NCBI GenBank assembly: GCA_903919615.1
Contig: CAIXIX010000112.1
Span: forward strand, 1-64,000
DNA: 64,000 nucleotides
Direction: 5' to 3'
Source: an uncultured Chthonomonas sp.
GTDB taxonomy: Bacteria > Armatimonadota > Chthonomonadetes > Chthonomonadales > Chthonomonadaceae
Below the pieces are notes generated by a model. It saw only the letters and a program-made list of their open reading frames with translations. It was not told the origin of the DNA and made no database searches. Shown here piece after piece: positions 51,073 through 61,276 of the stretch. The translations under genes and the position numbers were made by a program. Within the stretch, counting starts at the first letter, position 1, and each line of letters starts with the position of its first letter.

Positions 51073-53583
51073 CTACATGCGTCGTTTTCGAACTGGCTGC
51101 TTGCGTGCGACGGACTTTGGCGCACCAGCCCTTTCACTGTCGTCACTGCCTTCTTCGCTTCCAGACGTGCTTGTTTCGGCACGCGGTTTTGGCGCGATCA
51201 CCGGCCTGTCGCCCGGCAGTGCCGTCTGGGGTCGAGCTGTAAGCCCGCTCTTTGCACCGGTCTGAGAGCCGGCGCCTGCCAGCGTAAGCCCCGTATCCAT
51301 CTTCTTCCACATTACAAGCAGCACGCTCGCATTGAAGATCGAGGAGTAGGTACCGCTGATGATACCTATCAGCAGCGCCGCCACGAAGTGGTTGATGATG
51401 GCGCCGCCTCCAAAGAAGAGGGCCAACAGCACCAGCACGACGGTGAAAGAGGTCTTAAGCGACCGAGAGAAGGTCTGGTCGATACTTCGATCGGTAAGAT
51501 CGCTGAAGTTCTCTCCCTTGGCACGATGGTGAAGGTTTTCACGCACTCGGTCGAAGACAATGATCGTATCGTGAACCGAGAACCCGATAACGGTGAGCAT
51601 GGCGGTTACAAACAGGCTATCGATCTGCCAGTTCGCGATTTTGCCGAGCAGCGCGAAGCTTCCCCATACTACGAGGACATCATGAAGCAGCGCGATAACG
51701 GCGCACAGCCCGTATTTAAGCCCCTCTTTCCAGCCGCCGATTGCGAATCGGAAGGTGAGGTAAAGAACAATCAGGGCAGACGCAACCAGTACTGCGTAAA
51801 TTGCGTCGCCGGTGAGCTCTTTGCTGATGGTTCCACTAACATCTGAGTAGGCAATGTTGCCTCCTACTGCCAGCGGGCCAACCTTGCTGATGAGGGCTGC
51901 CTGCAGCGCCTCTCGCTCGGCGATGCTCAATCGATTCGTCGTGACATATGCCAGCTTAGACTCGGATTGGCCGCCGCCGGATACAACTACGCGACTGTCT
52001 TTATAGCGTGCGTCGATGGATGCAAGCGCGGCTTCGATTTCCGCGGCGGAGTGTCGAGCAGCGTATGGAATCGCAAGCTCCGTACCACCCTTGAAATCGA
52101 TGCTGGGCTTGATGCCGCCCGCAACCCATGCAAGCAATCCCGGGACGATGATTGCAAGCGAGATGCCCAGCCACAGCGCTTTACGGCGCATAACATGCAG
52201 ATCGTATTTGCGCTCCGTAAGGCCGTAAGCGGCGGGGTTTGAAGCAACTCCAACGCTGACAAGGCTGAACAGGAAAGTTCTCGTCACCGTAATGGCAGTG
52301 AACATACTTACTGCAACACCGAGGCCAAGCGTAAGTGCAAAACCGCGGATGGGCCCCGTGCCGAAGTAGAACAGCACGCAGCAGGTCATCACTGTACAGA
52401 TATTCGAGTCGAGGATTGCGGTAAACGCTCGCTTGAAACCGGTATCGATTGCGACGCGCAACGCTTTACCTGCTCGCAACTCCTCTTTAAGCCGCTCAAA
52501 GATCAGGATGTTCGCATCAACGGCCATACCAATCGACAGGATAAAACCTGCGATACCCGGCAGCGTGATTGTAACAGGGATGAGCTTAAACAGCGCAATC
52601 GAAAACGCTGTATAGAGCAGAAGCGCAACGTTCGCAATCGCGCCAGGCACTCGGTACCAGGCGATCATGAAAACAAGAACAAGAAGAAGACCAATAGCTC
52701 CGGCAGTGGTTGTCGCCTTAACTGCCTCAGCGCCAAGGGTTGCCTCTAGCTTGCGTGTCTCGAGAATCTCCAGCGGAACTGGCAGTGCGCCAGCGTTCAG
52801 GTTTGCGGCAAGCGCCTTCGCGGATTCAAGAGTGAAGCTCCCGTGGATAACGCCCTTGCCGCCAGGAATAACGCTGTCAATCACAGGAGCGGTAAGCAGC
52901 TTCTTATCAAGGAAAACAGCAAGATATTCGCCAATGTGCGCACGTGTGAACTCTTCAAAGTCCGATGCGCCTTTGGATTTAAACTCAAATTCGATCTCTG
53001 GATCGCCGCTGCCCTGAATAAGCGCCCGGCAGCTATTTTCGAGAAGGTCTTTACCTGTGACCAGTGGGTCTTTACTGAAGACCGCTTCTTTAAGCTGATC
53101 GTCTGTAATCGTCTGCCCGGTCTGCCCGTCGACAAGCACTTCCTGTTTTAGACCGGTAGCCGAATCGTTTACCTCGCGGATTGACCATGTGGCTTCCCGA
53201 GAGTGATCTTTGTTACCAAGCTGTCGCAGCCAGTAAAACTCAAGACTTGCCGTGGACTGCAGCCGTTTGATGGCTTCTCGCTCGTCTTTCAGCCCCGGCA
53301 GTTCAACTACAACCTGATCCGGCTCTTTGACAAGGATCGTCGGCTCTGTTACACCTGAACCGTTGATACGATTCTCAATAACTCGGCGAACAGCCGCGAG
53401 GTTCTCGTCACCCCACCTGCCCCCCTTATACTCCTCGGTCTTCGCTCGAAGCACTACTCGAACGCCGCCGCGTATATCCAATCCGTAGCTGGGCTTAATC
53501 CTCGGGGTGAACGTGATGAAACCGGCAACTGCGGCGAGTATCAACACCACCAGTAGAAACGATCTATTCTGTTGGCCAGTCAA
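51073..53583 (-). CDS. secDF: Fused protein translocase SecDF
   Basis: SecD half (YGLDIRGGVRVVLRAK; IAGFILSIGMAVDANILIFERLKEE) followed by SecF half (IDFKGGTEL; TVIGFSVHDTIIVFDRVREN). Confidence 0.95.
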   Translation of the reverse strand: MTGQQNRSFLLVVLILAAVAGFITFTPRIKPSYGLDIRGGVRVVLRAKTEEYKGGRWGDENLAAVRRVIENRINGSGVTEPTILVKEPDQVVVELPGLKDEREAIKRLQSTASLEFYWLRQLGNKDHSREATWSIREVNDSATGLKQEVLVDGQTGQTITDDQLKEAVFSKDPLVTGKDLLENSCRALIQGSGDPEIEFEFKSKGASDFEEFTRAHIGEYLAVFLDKKLLTAPVIDSVIPGGKGVIHGSFTLESAKALAANLNAGALPVPLEILETRKLEATLGAEAVKATTTAGAIGLLLVLVFMIAWYRVPGAIANVALLLYTAFSIALFKLIPVTITLPGIAGFILSIGMAVDANILIFERLKEELRAGKALRVAIDTGFKRAFTAILDSNICTVMTCCVLFYFGTGPIRGFALTLGLGVAVSMFTAITVTRTFLFSLVSVGVASNPAAYGLTERKYDLHVMRRKALWLGISLAIIVPGLLAWVAGGIKPSIDFKGGTELAIPYAARHSAAEIEAALASIDARYKDSRVVVSGGGQSESKLAYVTTNRLSIAEREALQAALISKVGPLAVGGNIAYSDVSGTISKELTGDAIYAVLVASALIVLYLTFRFAIGGWKEGLKYGLCAVIALLHDVLVVWGSFALLGKIANWQIDSLFVTAMLTVIGFSVHDTIIVFDRVRENLHHRAKGENFSDLTDRSIDQTFSRSLKTSFTVVLVLLALFFGGGAIINHFVAALLIGIISGTYSSIFNASVLLVMWKKMDTGLTLAGAGSQTGAKSGLTARPQTALPGDRPVIAPKPRAETSTSGSEEGSDDSERAGAPKSVARKQPVRKRRM

Positions 53584-54031
53584 GACAAATCCTCCGGACC
53601 TATATCAGGATCCCGACTCTGTTTAAGCTCCCGATGCGCAAGATCTGTTGCGGCGCCCAACCAAGAGGAATATGGCGGCAGTGTCTTATGTGGCAGACGC
53701 GTCGAAAGGGGCGAAGAGGACGTGCCGTCTTCACGCAAAATGAGTCCTGCTATTATAGGTTCACGTACCTCCTCTTGTCAAGCTGAACATGGCTTTCAAC
53801 ACGCATCTCTGCACTGTCGACACACATGAATCACGATATGTTTGACCTGCTCATGCCAGAGGCTGTACCGCTGTAATACGCTGCGATCAGAGGATTCTGC
53901 CTGCCAAACATCGAATTGCGGCTGAACAACCCCAGCCTGCAACTTTCACAACGAATCGTGGCGCCGGTCACTGCACCGCATATCGTGTTGCTAGCGCATG
54001 ACCCGGGCGAACACTTATCTGGAGCATATGC

Positions 54032-54691
54032 ATGGAAAAATTGCCGATATCTGGACCGATTGTACAGGTCGCCATCGATGTCTTAACCATCGATGAGGCG
54101 CTGCGTGTTGCTGAAGCGGCTGTCAACGCAGGAGCCGACTGGCTGGAAGCCGGCACGCCGCTCATCACCTTCGAAGGCGTAAGAGCGATAGGTGCGCTGG
54201 CAAAGGAGTTTCCGGGCGTCCCTGTCCTTGCCGACTATAAGATGATGGATGGAGTGCGAAAATATGTACTTGAGACGGCAAACCAGGGTGGACGCGTCTG
54301 CACGATCTGCTCCGTCGCGAGCGACGCCAGTATCCGCGAAGCGGTAAAAGCAGCGGAAGAGAGTGGCATCACTCTGATGGTTGATCTGTACGCCGCTCCC
54401 GATATCGCGAAGCGAGCCGTTCAAATGGTCGAGTTTGGCGCAGATTCCGTCTATGTTCACTGGGGTGCGGATCAGCGCAACGAAAATCCGTCCTACGACT
54501 CAGTGATGGATCTCACAGCAGTCGTTAATGCGGTAAACGTGCCCGTGGGGGCAGCTACCTGGAGTTTGCAGGATGCAGTTCGAGCGAAAGCGCTTGGGGC
54601 CAGCGTGTTCGTTATCGGCATGCCGCTCATTAAAGCCGCAGATCCCGAGGCGGCGCTAAAGGAATATATTGCCGCCGTGCGCGCAAGCTGA
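54032..54691 (+). CDS. HPS/KGPDC-type OMP-decarboxylase-family protein (3-hexulose-6-phosphate synthase-like)
   Basis: VQVAIDVLTIDEALRVAEAAVNAGADWLEAGTPLI, VLADYKMMDG, DSVYVHWGADQRN, FVIGMPLIKAADP. Confidence 0.85.
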   Translation: MEKLPISGPIVQVAIDVLTIDEALRVAEAAVNAGADWLEAGTPLITFEGVRAIGALAKEFPGVPVLADYKMMDGVRKYVLETANQGGRVCTICSVASDASIREAVKAAEESGITLMVDLYAAPDIAKRAVQMVEFGADSVYVHWGADQRNENPSYDSVMDLTAVVNAVNVPVGAATWSLQDAVRAKALGASVFVIGMPLIKAADPEAALKEYIAAVRAS

Positions 54692-54809
54692 TGCGAACAG
54701 TCTCGAAATGCCTACTGCCCAAAGCAGTCACGAACGCCAGCGGAACCGTGCTTCTTGATGCTTGCAAATAATCTGTGCGCCCATATAATTATAATGTAAG
54801 GAGATTTCG

Positions 54810-55874
54810 ATGACTGATGGAGAAGGAAAGCCTGACAAAGCAATAATCACGCCAGGAATTTCCATTCGGGCGGCAGGACCAGACGACTCTGCCAACACAC
54901 GCGCTATTCAATGGGCAGTTGGATGGCAGGAAGCTCCAGACTTTCACAAGTACTGGCCGACGCATGATTCCGATTGGATTGCTAACCGACATTTTCGTGA
55001 ATTTGTCGCTGAAGTCGATGGCGTCGTCGCTGGCAGACTCGGGTTAGAGGCATTTGTGCCACCCTTCGCAGAACTGGTTAACCTTTGCGTTCGGCCGGAT
55101 TTTCGAAGGCTCGGAATAGGCGAGATGTTGACGATGGCGGCTCAGCGTACAGCGGCGAGAATGGGCTTCCCATTTCTTTTTCTACAAACGGAGATGGATA
55201 ACACTGCTGCGCACACTCTGTACGCCGGGCAGGATTGGGTACCAACCGCGCACGGTAAGATGCTTCGCATGGTAAAGCTGATCGATTATCCGATCCTTGC
55301 CTCGTTTAAGCGCACTCACCCATTAAACCAGTATCACTGTGTGCCGGCCATTGGAGCCGAGCGCACATGGGAGATGGAGTGGCATGCATTCGTAACCGAT
55401 GATTATCTCCGCTTGAGGCTAGAAAGCGGTGCATCTCAATCCGATAGCGCCGGCATGGCGCCCGCCATCAGTGGGCTCGATTGGCGCATCAAACAGGGAG
55501 CAAGGTCGCTCCGAATCTCGCTCGAACGAGAGCCGCTAACAGATATTGAGCCCGGGCACCATGTTGAAATCGTGATAAATGCTCGCAATAGTGGCACGAG
55601 GCCAGAGGAGGGAGTGTTTCAGATGGTGCTTCCACATGGAGTGAGAGTCACAAGCCCGAACACGAACACAACGAAAAGCCTATTGTGGTCTCTTGAACCC
55701 GGAGAATCTCTAAGGCTTCCGGTTGTTATTCAAATTGAGCCCCACTTCGACGCTTCGGCGCTATGGTATTTGAACTATGGCAGTCTGCCCATTAGCGTTG
55801 AGGCCTACTGGCAGGATTATCGAGCGCTGCTCTCTACAAGCCTGCCCATGGCTATACCAGCGCCGCTAGACTAA
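54810..55874 (+). CDS. GNAT-family N-acetyltransferase with C-terminal beta-rich extension
   Basis: LVNLCVRPDFRRLGIGEMLTMAAQRTAARMGFPFLFLQTEMDNTAAHTLYAGQDWVPT; about 190 extra C-terminal residues. Confidence 0.85.
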   Translation: MTDGEGKPDKAIITPGISIRAAGPDDSANTRAIQWAVGWQEAPDFHKYWPTHDSDWIANRHFREFVAEVDGVVAGRLGLEAFVPPFAELVNLCVRPDFRRLGIGEMLTMAAQRTAARMGFPFLFLQTEMDNTAAHTLYAGQDWVPTAHGKMLRMVKLIDYPILASFKRTHPLNQYHCVPAIGAERTWEMEWHAFVTDDYLRLRLESGASQSDSAGMAPAISGLDWRIKQGARSLRISLEREPLTDIEPGHHVEIVINARNSGTRPEEGVFQMVLPHGVRVTSPNTNTTKSLLWSLEPGESLRLPVVIQIEPHFDASALWYLNYGSLPISVEAYWQDYRALLSTSLPMAIPAPLD

Positions 55875-55878
55875 CTGT

Positions 55879-56754
55879 CTACTCATTAATCCGCTCTCCG
55901 TAGAGGTATCGGTCTCGCACCTTACGATAAAAAGTAGCGTGATCCAGAACGATCAGCCGTGTTACGCATTCCGCGCGCCGCACGATCACACGATCGCCCG
56001 GCTCGAGGGTGAGCGGCTCAACGCCATCTACAACGCACACTACGTCGTTGCATTCTGTTTCGAGCTCGATCTCCACCACCTCGTCTGCCGGCACTACCAT
56101 GGGTCTCGCACTTAACGTATGTGGGCAAATGGGTGTAACAACCATGGCGTTCACGGTAGGTGCTACCAGCGGTCCGCCTGCAGAAAGTGAGTAGGCCGTG
56201 GATCCCGTGGGTGTGGCCACGATAATTCCATCGGCAGGATAGGTAGCGAACTCAGCCCGTGCGAGCCTGGTTCTAATCTGAAGCATCTGACTCGCCCTGC
56301 TTTTGACCAGGGCATCGTTTAGCCCTATCTGAGACGAGACTCTTTCCGTTCCCCGCCACACCTCCGCTCGTACCATCATCCGCTCTTCCAGCCGAATATC
56401 GCCATCGAGAATCTGCTCTAAATGTGGATACAGGTCGCCCGGATGCGTCTCTGCAATAAACCCAAAACGCCCCATGTGAACGCCAAGAATCGGGATTCCG
56501 GCAGGCACGGCGCTTCTTGCGGCGGTCAGAATAGTGCCATCGCCGCCCAAACTGATGATGAATTCAATTTCTGCCCAGCTCTTAGGATCGGCAGCAAGCG
56601 CAGGCATCCCAAGTCGGCTCGCCGATTCCGGGTCAAGTCGCACGTCAATACTGCCGGCTGGAGCGCGTCCCTGCAGCCAGGAGATAACCTGAAGAGCAAT
56701 CGCGACCGCTTCCGGTCTCTCCCTGTGTACTACGATGCCGACAAATCGCGTCAA
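55879..56754 (-). CDS. nadK: NAD kinase
   Basis: FIISLGGDGTILTAAR; GRFGFIAE; DGIIVATPTGSTAYSLSAGGPLV. Confidence 0.96.
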   Translation of the reverse strand: MTRFVGIVVHRERPEAVAIALQVISWLQGRAPAGSIDVRLDPESASRLGMPALAADPKSWAEIEFIISLGGDGTILTAARSAVPAGIPILGVHMGRFGFIAETHPGDLYPHLEQILDGDIRLEERMMVRAEVWRGTERVSSQIGLNDALVKSRASQMLQIRTRLARAEFATYPADGIIVATPTGSTAYSLSAGGPLVAPTVNAMVVTPICPHTLSARPMVVPADEVVEIELETECNDVVCVVDGVEPLTLEPGDRVIVRRAECVTRLIVLDHATFYRKVRDRYLYGERINE

Positions 56755-56895
56755 CGTTTACCCCCTTGCCTGCATCATTGAACGAATGGTATTGGCGCTG
56801 CGTGCTGCGCGCAAAAATGGTTAGGCTCCTAATACGTCCCGGTTGCACCATCAACTGCGTTGTGAGGAGCCGAACGAGGCGCAATCAGAGCATTG

Positions 56896-57909
56896 TTATT
56901 TACTTGCGTGCCTGTAGATCTTATCGAGTAAATCCACGGACACGCGAGCGGCCCTACCGTCAACCATGGGTTCACGATGTTCGATTACCGCAGAATAAAA
57001 ATCTCGAATCTGTTCCGTATGCCCGGCGAGACTGATGGCCCAGGGATCTGAGCCCCCACCCATCAGTTTTCCACGATCGGGCAATGTGTTGAGTCGATCT
57101 TCGCCATCTAAGCCAAAACGAACCACAAAGGCGTCATCGAGCGCGGCGGATCCCTGCGTGCCGAAGATCTCGAGCCGTGTAGATAGATCCGGTTTGCAGC
57201 AGGTGGTCGCCTCAATTACGCCACGGGCGCCGGATGTAAATCGCACCACCACAATCGCAAAGTCTTCTACTTCGAGATCGTGACTTACGGTATCGAGATG
57301 CGCAAACTCCACGGCTTCAACCGGACCAGCCATCCACACCATCTGATCCAGCGAGTGGATTCCCTGGTTCGCGAGCGCCCCACCATCAAGGCTTCTCGTT
57401 CCTCGCCAGTCATCCTTGTCGTAATACTCCTGGCTTCGCCACCATTTAATAGATACGGAGCACGAAAGGATTCTCCCCATCTCGCCCGCTGCGATGGCAC
57501 GCTGAACCTCCTGCGCGCCACGAACGGCTCTTCTCTGGAAGATGCAGCCGAGCCGCACATTGTTCTTATCGCATGCAGCGATCAGGTTATCGATCCGAGA
57601 CAGGTCAAGGTCGAGCGGCTTTTCGCACAGAACGTGCACACCTGCATTGGCTGCCTCAATTCCTTGCGCGGCATGGTATCCGGTAGGAGAGCAGATATGA
57701 AGCACATCGAGGCATGCCTCATGAAGAAATTTTGTAAAATCGGTCCAGTAAGCTACGCCATGCTGCCGTCCCATGCGCTCCGCACGATCGGCGCGATAAT
57801 CACAAACTCCAACGAGTTGCGCACCCGTCATCGCACTTCGCACGATGCCCAGGTGTTCGTTTCCCATGCCACCGCAGCCGACTAGACCAATCCTCAATGC
57901 ATTCGACAT
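56896..57909 (-). CDS. Gfo/Idh/MocA family oxidoreductase
   Basis: LRIGLVGCGGMGNEHLG; VHVLCEKPLDLDLSRIDNLIAAC; DGGALANQGIHSLDQM. Confidence 0.93.
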   Translation of the reverse strand: MSNALRIGLVGCGGMGNEHLGIVRSAMTGAQLVGVCDYRADRAERMGRQHGVAYWTDFTKFLHEACLDVLHICSPTGYHAAQGIEAANAGVHVLCEKPLDLDLSRIDNLIAACDKNNVRLGCIFQRRAVRGAQEVQRAIAAGEMGRILSCSVSIKWWRSQEYYDKDDWRGTRSLDGGALANQGIHSLDQMVWMAGPVEAVEFAHLDTVSHDLEVEDFAIVVVRFTSGARGVIEATTCCKPDLSTRLEIFGTQGSAALDDAFVVRFGLDGEDRLNTLPDRGKLMGGGSDPWAISLAGHTEQIRDFYSAVIEHREPMVDGRAARVSVDLLDKIYRHASK

Positions 57910-57936
57910 CCGCCACTCTCTTCAGTCAAATAGAGT

Positions 57937-58683
57937 TCAAGGTATTGCACGAAGCAGATCACGGTCTGCTTCGTCGTTTGCGTCCTGCCGCGCTCTCGGC
58001 CGCAACAGCCCGGTTTCGTACATGCCTTCCGTGGGCCTCAGCAGCATACCCGCCTTTTGTTTCTCATCAAGTCTTTGTCGGATGCTTGCGATACAGGCTT
58101 GAACGGCGGCGGCGATTAGGTCGCTCCTGTCCGAAATCGATTCGAGGCGCCGCACCGAACTGTTGTCTCCATACCTGCCAAGCACTCGGAGTGCAGAGAT
58201 GGCGAGCGGCTGATCCGCATCGGCAACAGTATTGCAAAGGCCAATAAGATGGGCCTCGTCCATCGGCCTTGATAACGACACGCAATAAGGCTCGAGGCAG
58301 CCATCAAGCAGATCGAAAATGGCAAGTACAACTTCCGGATCCTGGTCGTCATGCAGCAGAGCAAGTGCCGCACCCGCGGCATTCAGTGTTCCTCGCAGGC
58401 TCCGGACTCTGGCAATTAGCCTCATCCGAGACTGCCGATATGCCGAACGGCACTGCAGCCCTCCCACTAGCGCGATGGCCCCGACTAGTCCGGAGGCAGT
58501 CTGCACGAACGGAGCCGCATGATGCCATGTTAACACAAAGCTGAATACAAGGAGCCCGGTGCCGATGGCAGGGGCTGCCTGCCCGAGCGTATTTAGCGCC
58601 ACAGGGAGAATGCCATCTCGCTGAGCATCTAACTGCAGCCTGCCGGCGAGCAGCTGATCAAGTGTCTGGCGACGATCACTCAA
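57937..58683 (-). CDS. Membrane protein with HEAT-like C-terminal repeats
   Basis: Two TM segments; ADADQPLAISALRVLGRYGDNSSVRRLESISDRSDLIAAAVQACIASIRQRL resembles HEAT repeats. Confidence 0.65.
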   Translation of the reverse strand: MSDRRQTLDQLLAGRLQLDAQRDGILPVALNTLGQAAPAIGTGLLVFSFVLTWHHAAPFVQTASGLVGAIALVGGLQCRSAYRQSRMRLIARVRSLRGTLNAAGAALALLHDDQDPEVVLAIFDLLDGCLEPYCVSLSRPMDEAHLIGLCNTVADADQPLAISALRVLGRYGDNSSVRRLESISDRSDLIAAAVQACIASIRQRLDEKQKAGMLLRPTEGMYETGLLRPRARQDANDEADRDLLRAIP

Positions 58684-58932
58684 CGCACGTCCTCCAAAGC
58701 ATATGCACGCTGATCCTGTGGTGCCGACCTGCTTAGTTGAATTCTACGCAGTACCATTGCTTCCCTGCTCGCGGGCAGCGCGTTCTTCCCTCTTCCCTCA
58801 TCTCTATTTGACGTTCTTGTTCGGCCTCTGATATACTAAGTTCGTTTATTCGTTGCAATATTTCCTGAATGGCTCCTTTGCTTAAGGATGTCAGCAGTTT
58901 TAAGAGCGCATGCAGCATCCTGAAACACGGGC

Positions 58933-59802
58933 ATGTCGAAGCGCAAGGTGATCGCTCTCATGTACCGCTCGCGCCGAAATCATGTAACCCTACAAAAAGC
59001 TATGCCCCCAACAGCAATGTTGGCTGTAATCTTCTTGTTGTTCTCCGCGTCGCAGCATGTAAATGCACAAACAAATTCTGAACAGGGCCGCGACGTTCTG
59101 GCCCAAAGTTTTAGCAAGTATCTGCATCTCTCAAGCTATGCCGGCAAATCCAGCGCAGACATGATTGTGACGGATACAAACGGCCACATCCTCAGTCAGG
59201 TCGGGTCTTCTGTAGAGTTCAAGTTTAAGCGCCCGAACAAAGTTCGATTTGATTTTTCAACTCCGCTCGGCAGCCGAATCGTATGGTGCGATTCAACGAC
59301 TGTGGGAGTATTTGATCCGCTTAGCCGCAAGTACTGGTTATGCCCCGCCGCTCCAGACATGGATACCATGCTTGGCGTGCTGGATAAGACGGCCCAGATA
59401 TCCACCTTTATGGATCCACTTTACGGCATCTGCAGAGCTGGCATCCCGGGCCAGCTTCTGGGTATCAGGCTTCGCGATAAGACGACGTTTAATGGTCACC
59501 CGGCCTATGTTATATCGGCGACGACGAAACTGCCCACGCCTGCTGAATGGTCCTGGTGGATTGATGTGAACACAATGCTCATTTTGAAGGTGGAGCAGGT
59601 GCAGCGCAATATACAACAAAACCGGTCGGTTATGGATCACGGAAAAGTGGTTACCAGCACACAAACCCTGAACTTACTGACTCGGGATGTTATCTCAGAT
59701 GCGCGACCAAACGCTCAGATACAGGACTCCGAGTTTGCTTACAAACCTCCTACCGGAGCCACCGTGCGAAACACTCAAATAACCGCGGGCGGCAACCGCT
59801 AG
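58933..59802 (+). CDS. LolA-like / DUF2092-type periplasmic protein
   Basis: Signal peptide; FKFKRPNKVRFDFSTPLGSRIVWCDSTTVGVFDPLSRKYW; WWIDVNTMLILKVEQ; GTQ-type beta sheet pattern. Confidence 0.75.
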   Translation: MSKRKVIALMYRSRRNHVTLQKAMPPTAMLAVIFLLFSASQHVNAQTNSEQGRDVLAQSFSKYLHLSSYAGKSSADMIVTDTNGHILSQVGSSVEFKFKRPNKVRFDFSTPLGSRIVWCDSTTVGVFDPLSRKYWLCPAAPDMDTMLGVLDKTAQISTFMDPLYGICRAGIPGQLLGIRLRDKTTFNGHPAYVISATTKLPTPAEWSWWIDVNTMLILKVEQVQRNIQQNRSVMDHGKVVTSTQTLNLLTRDVISDARPNAQIQDSEFAYKPPTGATVRNTQITAGGNR

Positions 59803-59906
59803 CGTAGATCCGCTACTCCCTCTCCCCGCTTGCGCTAATCGTGTATCATTACTCGGCGTAGGATTGCGCAGACATCCGGGGGCGCGCATTAGTCCCTCTC
59901 CCTGCG

Positions 59907-60040
59907 AGAGTGGTCTCCACCATGTTCTCTGCTGCGCCCGAAGAGTGGTCTCCACCGCGCCCGAGCTTGCGAGGGAGGCAAGCGGAAGGAGGGAGGGACC
60001 TGAGCAGAAAGAGGCCCGAAGCTTGCGAGGGAGGCAAGCG
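59907..60040. repeat. Intergenic cluster of direct repeats with internal hairpins
   Basis: AGAGTGGTCTCCACC at 59907-59921 and 59942-59956; AGCTTGCGAGGGAGGCAAGCG at 59964-59984 and 60020-60040 (each folds GCTTGC-N7-GCAAGC). Confidence 0.85.
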
Positions 60041-60096
60041 TGACCGCCGCATACTAACTGACTCGGTGTGAGCGACGGTTTGCAATAGCTCGTGGT

Positions 60097-61131
60097 TTGT
60101 CGATAAGGAACCCGTGGATGTTTGGAATCTTGTTTGCGGCGCTGTTAGCCGCTATTATAACTGCCCTTACAACGCCGGCCGTTAAACGCTGGTCGGAAAA
60201 ACGAGGCGCAATCGATCAGCCTGAAGCGCGTCGCGTTAATACTGCGCCAATGCCGAGGGCAGGTGGCGTTGCCATCTGCGTGGGCTTTTTCCTCGCTGTA
60301 CTCATCACGGTATCTGCTCGCCACTTCAGGTTGACCGGCCAGCATACGTGGTCGCTGCAGCTCGTGGGAATTCTCGTATCCGCTCTTTTTATCTCCGTTG
60401 TCGGGCTAGTTGATGACTTTTACAATCTGAAAGCGAAATGGCAGGCGCTTGCGATACTTGCGGGCGGCGGCCTTCTATGTCTGTTTGGGGTGCGCATTGA
60501 GGGAATTTCAAATTTCTTTGTAAGTCATAGTGGACAATATAGTGCGACGATTAACTGGCATCCGCTCGGCACGACACTTTCAGTAATCGCAACTCTCATC
60601 TGGGTGTTTGTAATTACGAAAACGGTAGATGCCATCGATGGGGTGGATGGGCTTGCATCGGGTGTTTGCGCTATCTCTGCATCGGCGCTTGCGCTGATGG
60701 CGGTTGAGCTGCACCGACCCGATTTTGCCACCCTCGCAATCCTCGCTGCGGCCCTCGCGGGCGCCTGCATCGGGTTTCTGCGCCACAACTACCATCCTGC
60801 GAAGATCATCATGGGCACTATTGGATCCTGGCTGCTGGGTTTTGTTCTCGCAGCCATTTCAATTCTTGGAGCATTTAAATCCGCAGCGGCAGTGTCGGTA
60901 TTGGTTCCTGTGTTGGTTCTCGGCGTGCCAATTTTTGATTACACGCATGTGCTGGGGAGAAGGCTAATTGAGGGCGCTCCACTGACGCAGGCCGATAAGA
61001 GGCATCTGCACCACCGCCTTCTTGCAAAAGGTTGGAATCAGAAGCAGGTTGTCTGGTGCATCTACGGAGTTACGTTTGCACTTTGCGTGATTGGGTTGGC
61101 GCTCTTCCACATCGGCCGCCACGGCCGATAG
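60097..61131 (+). CDS. WecA/MraY/TagO-family undecaprenyl-phosphate sugar-1-P transferase
   Basis: PMPRAGGVAICVGFF; VVGLVDDFYNLKAKWQAL; DAIDGVDGLASGV; HLHHRLLAKGWNQKQ; start could be ATG at 60118. Confidence 0.92.
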   Translation: MSIRNPWMFGILFAALLAAIITALTTPAVKRWSEKRGAIDQPEARRVNTAPMPRAGGVAICVGFFLAVLITVSARHFRLTGQHTWSLQLVGILVSALFISVVGLVDDFYNLKAKWQALAILAGGGLLCLFGVRIEGISNFFVSHSGQYSATINWHPLGTTLSVIATLIWVFVITKTVDAIDGVDGLASGVCAISASALALMAVELHRPDFATLAILAAALAGACIGFLRHNYHPAKIIMGTIGSWLLGFVLAAISILGAFKSAAAVSVLVPVLVLGVPIFDYTHVLGRRLIEGAPLTQADKRHLHHRLLAKGWNQKQVVWCIYGVTFALCVIGLALFHIGRHGR

Positions 61132-61176
61132 ATCAAAATAATCGTTAATAAACAGCGGCTTTGTGTAAGTTTCTTC

Positions 61177-61276
61177 TTCCCTGCGCAGCTACTTCCCGCG
61201 CGCCTGCGAGCACTTCCCTCGGCTAAGCCGTAGTTCCCCCGTGCTTGCACGCACTTCCCTGCGACGCTACTGTCGC
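61177..61276. repeat. Array of five TTCCC-headed units, most carrying a different small palindrome
   Basis: TTCCC at 61177, 61193, 61214, 61234, 61255; palindromes CTGCGCAG, CGGCTAAGCCG, CGTGCTTGCACG, TGCGAC-N6-GTCGCA. Confidence 0.75.

Noticed and set aside
61177-61276. CRISPR array
   Set aside because: Repeat head is only 5 bp and the 'spacers' are 11-16 bp palindromes; no cas genes in the window.
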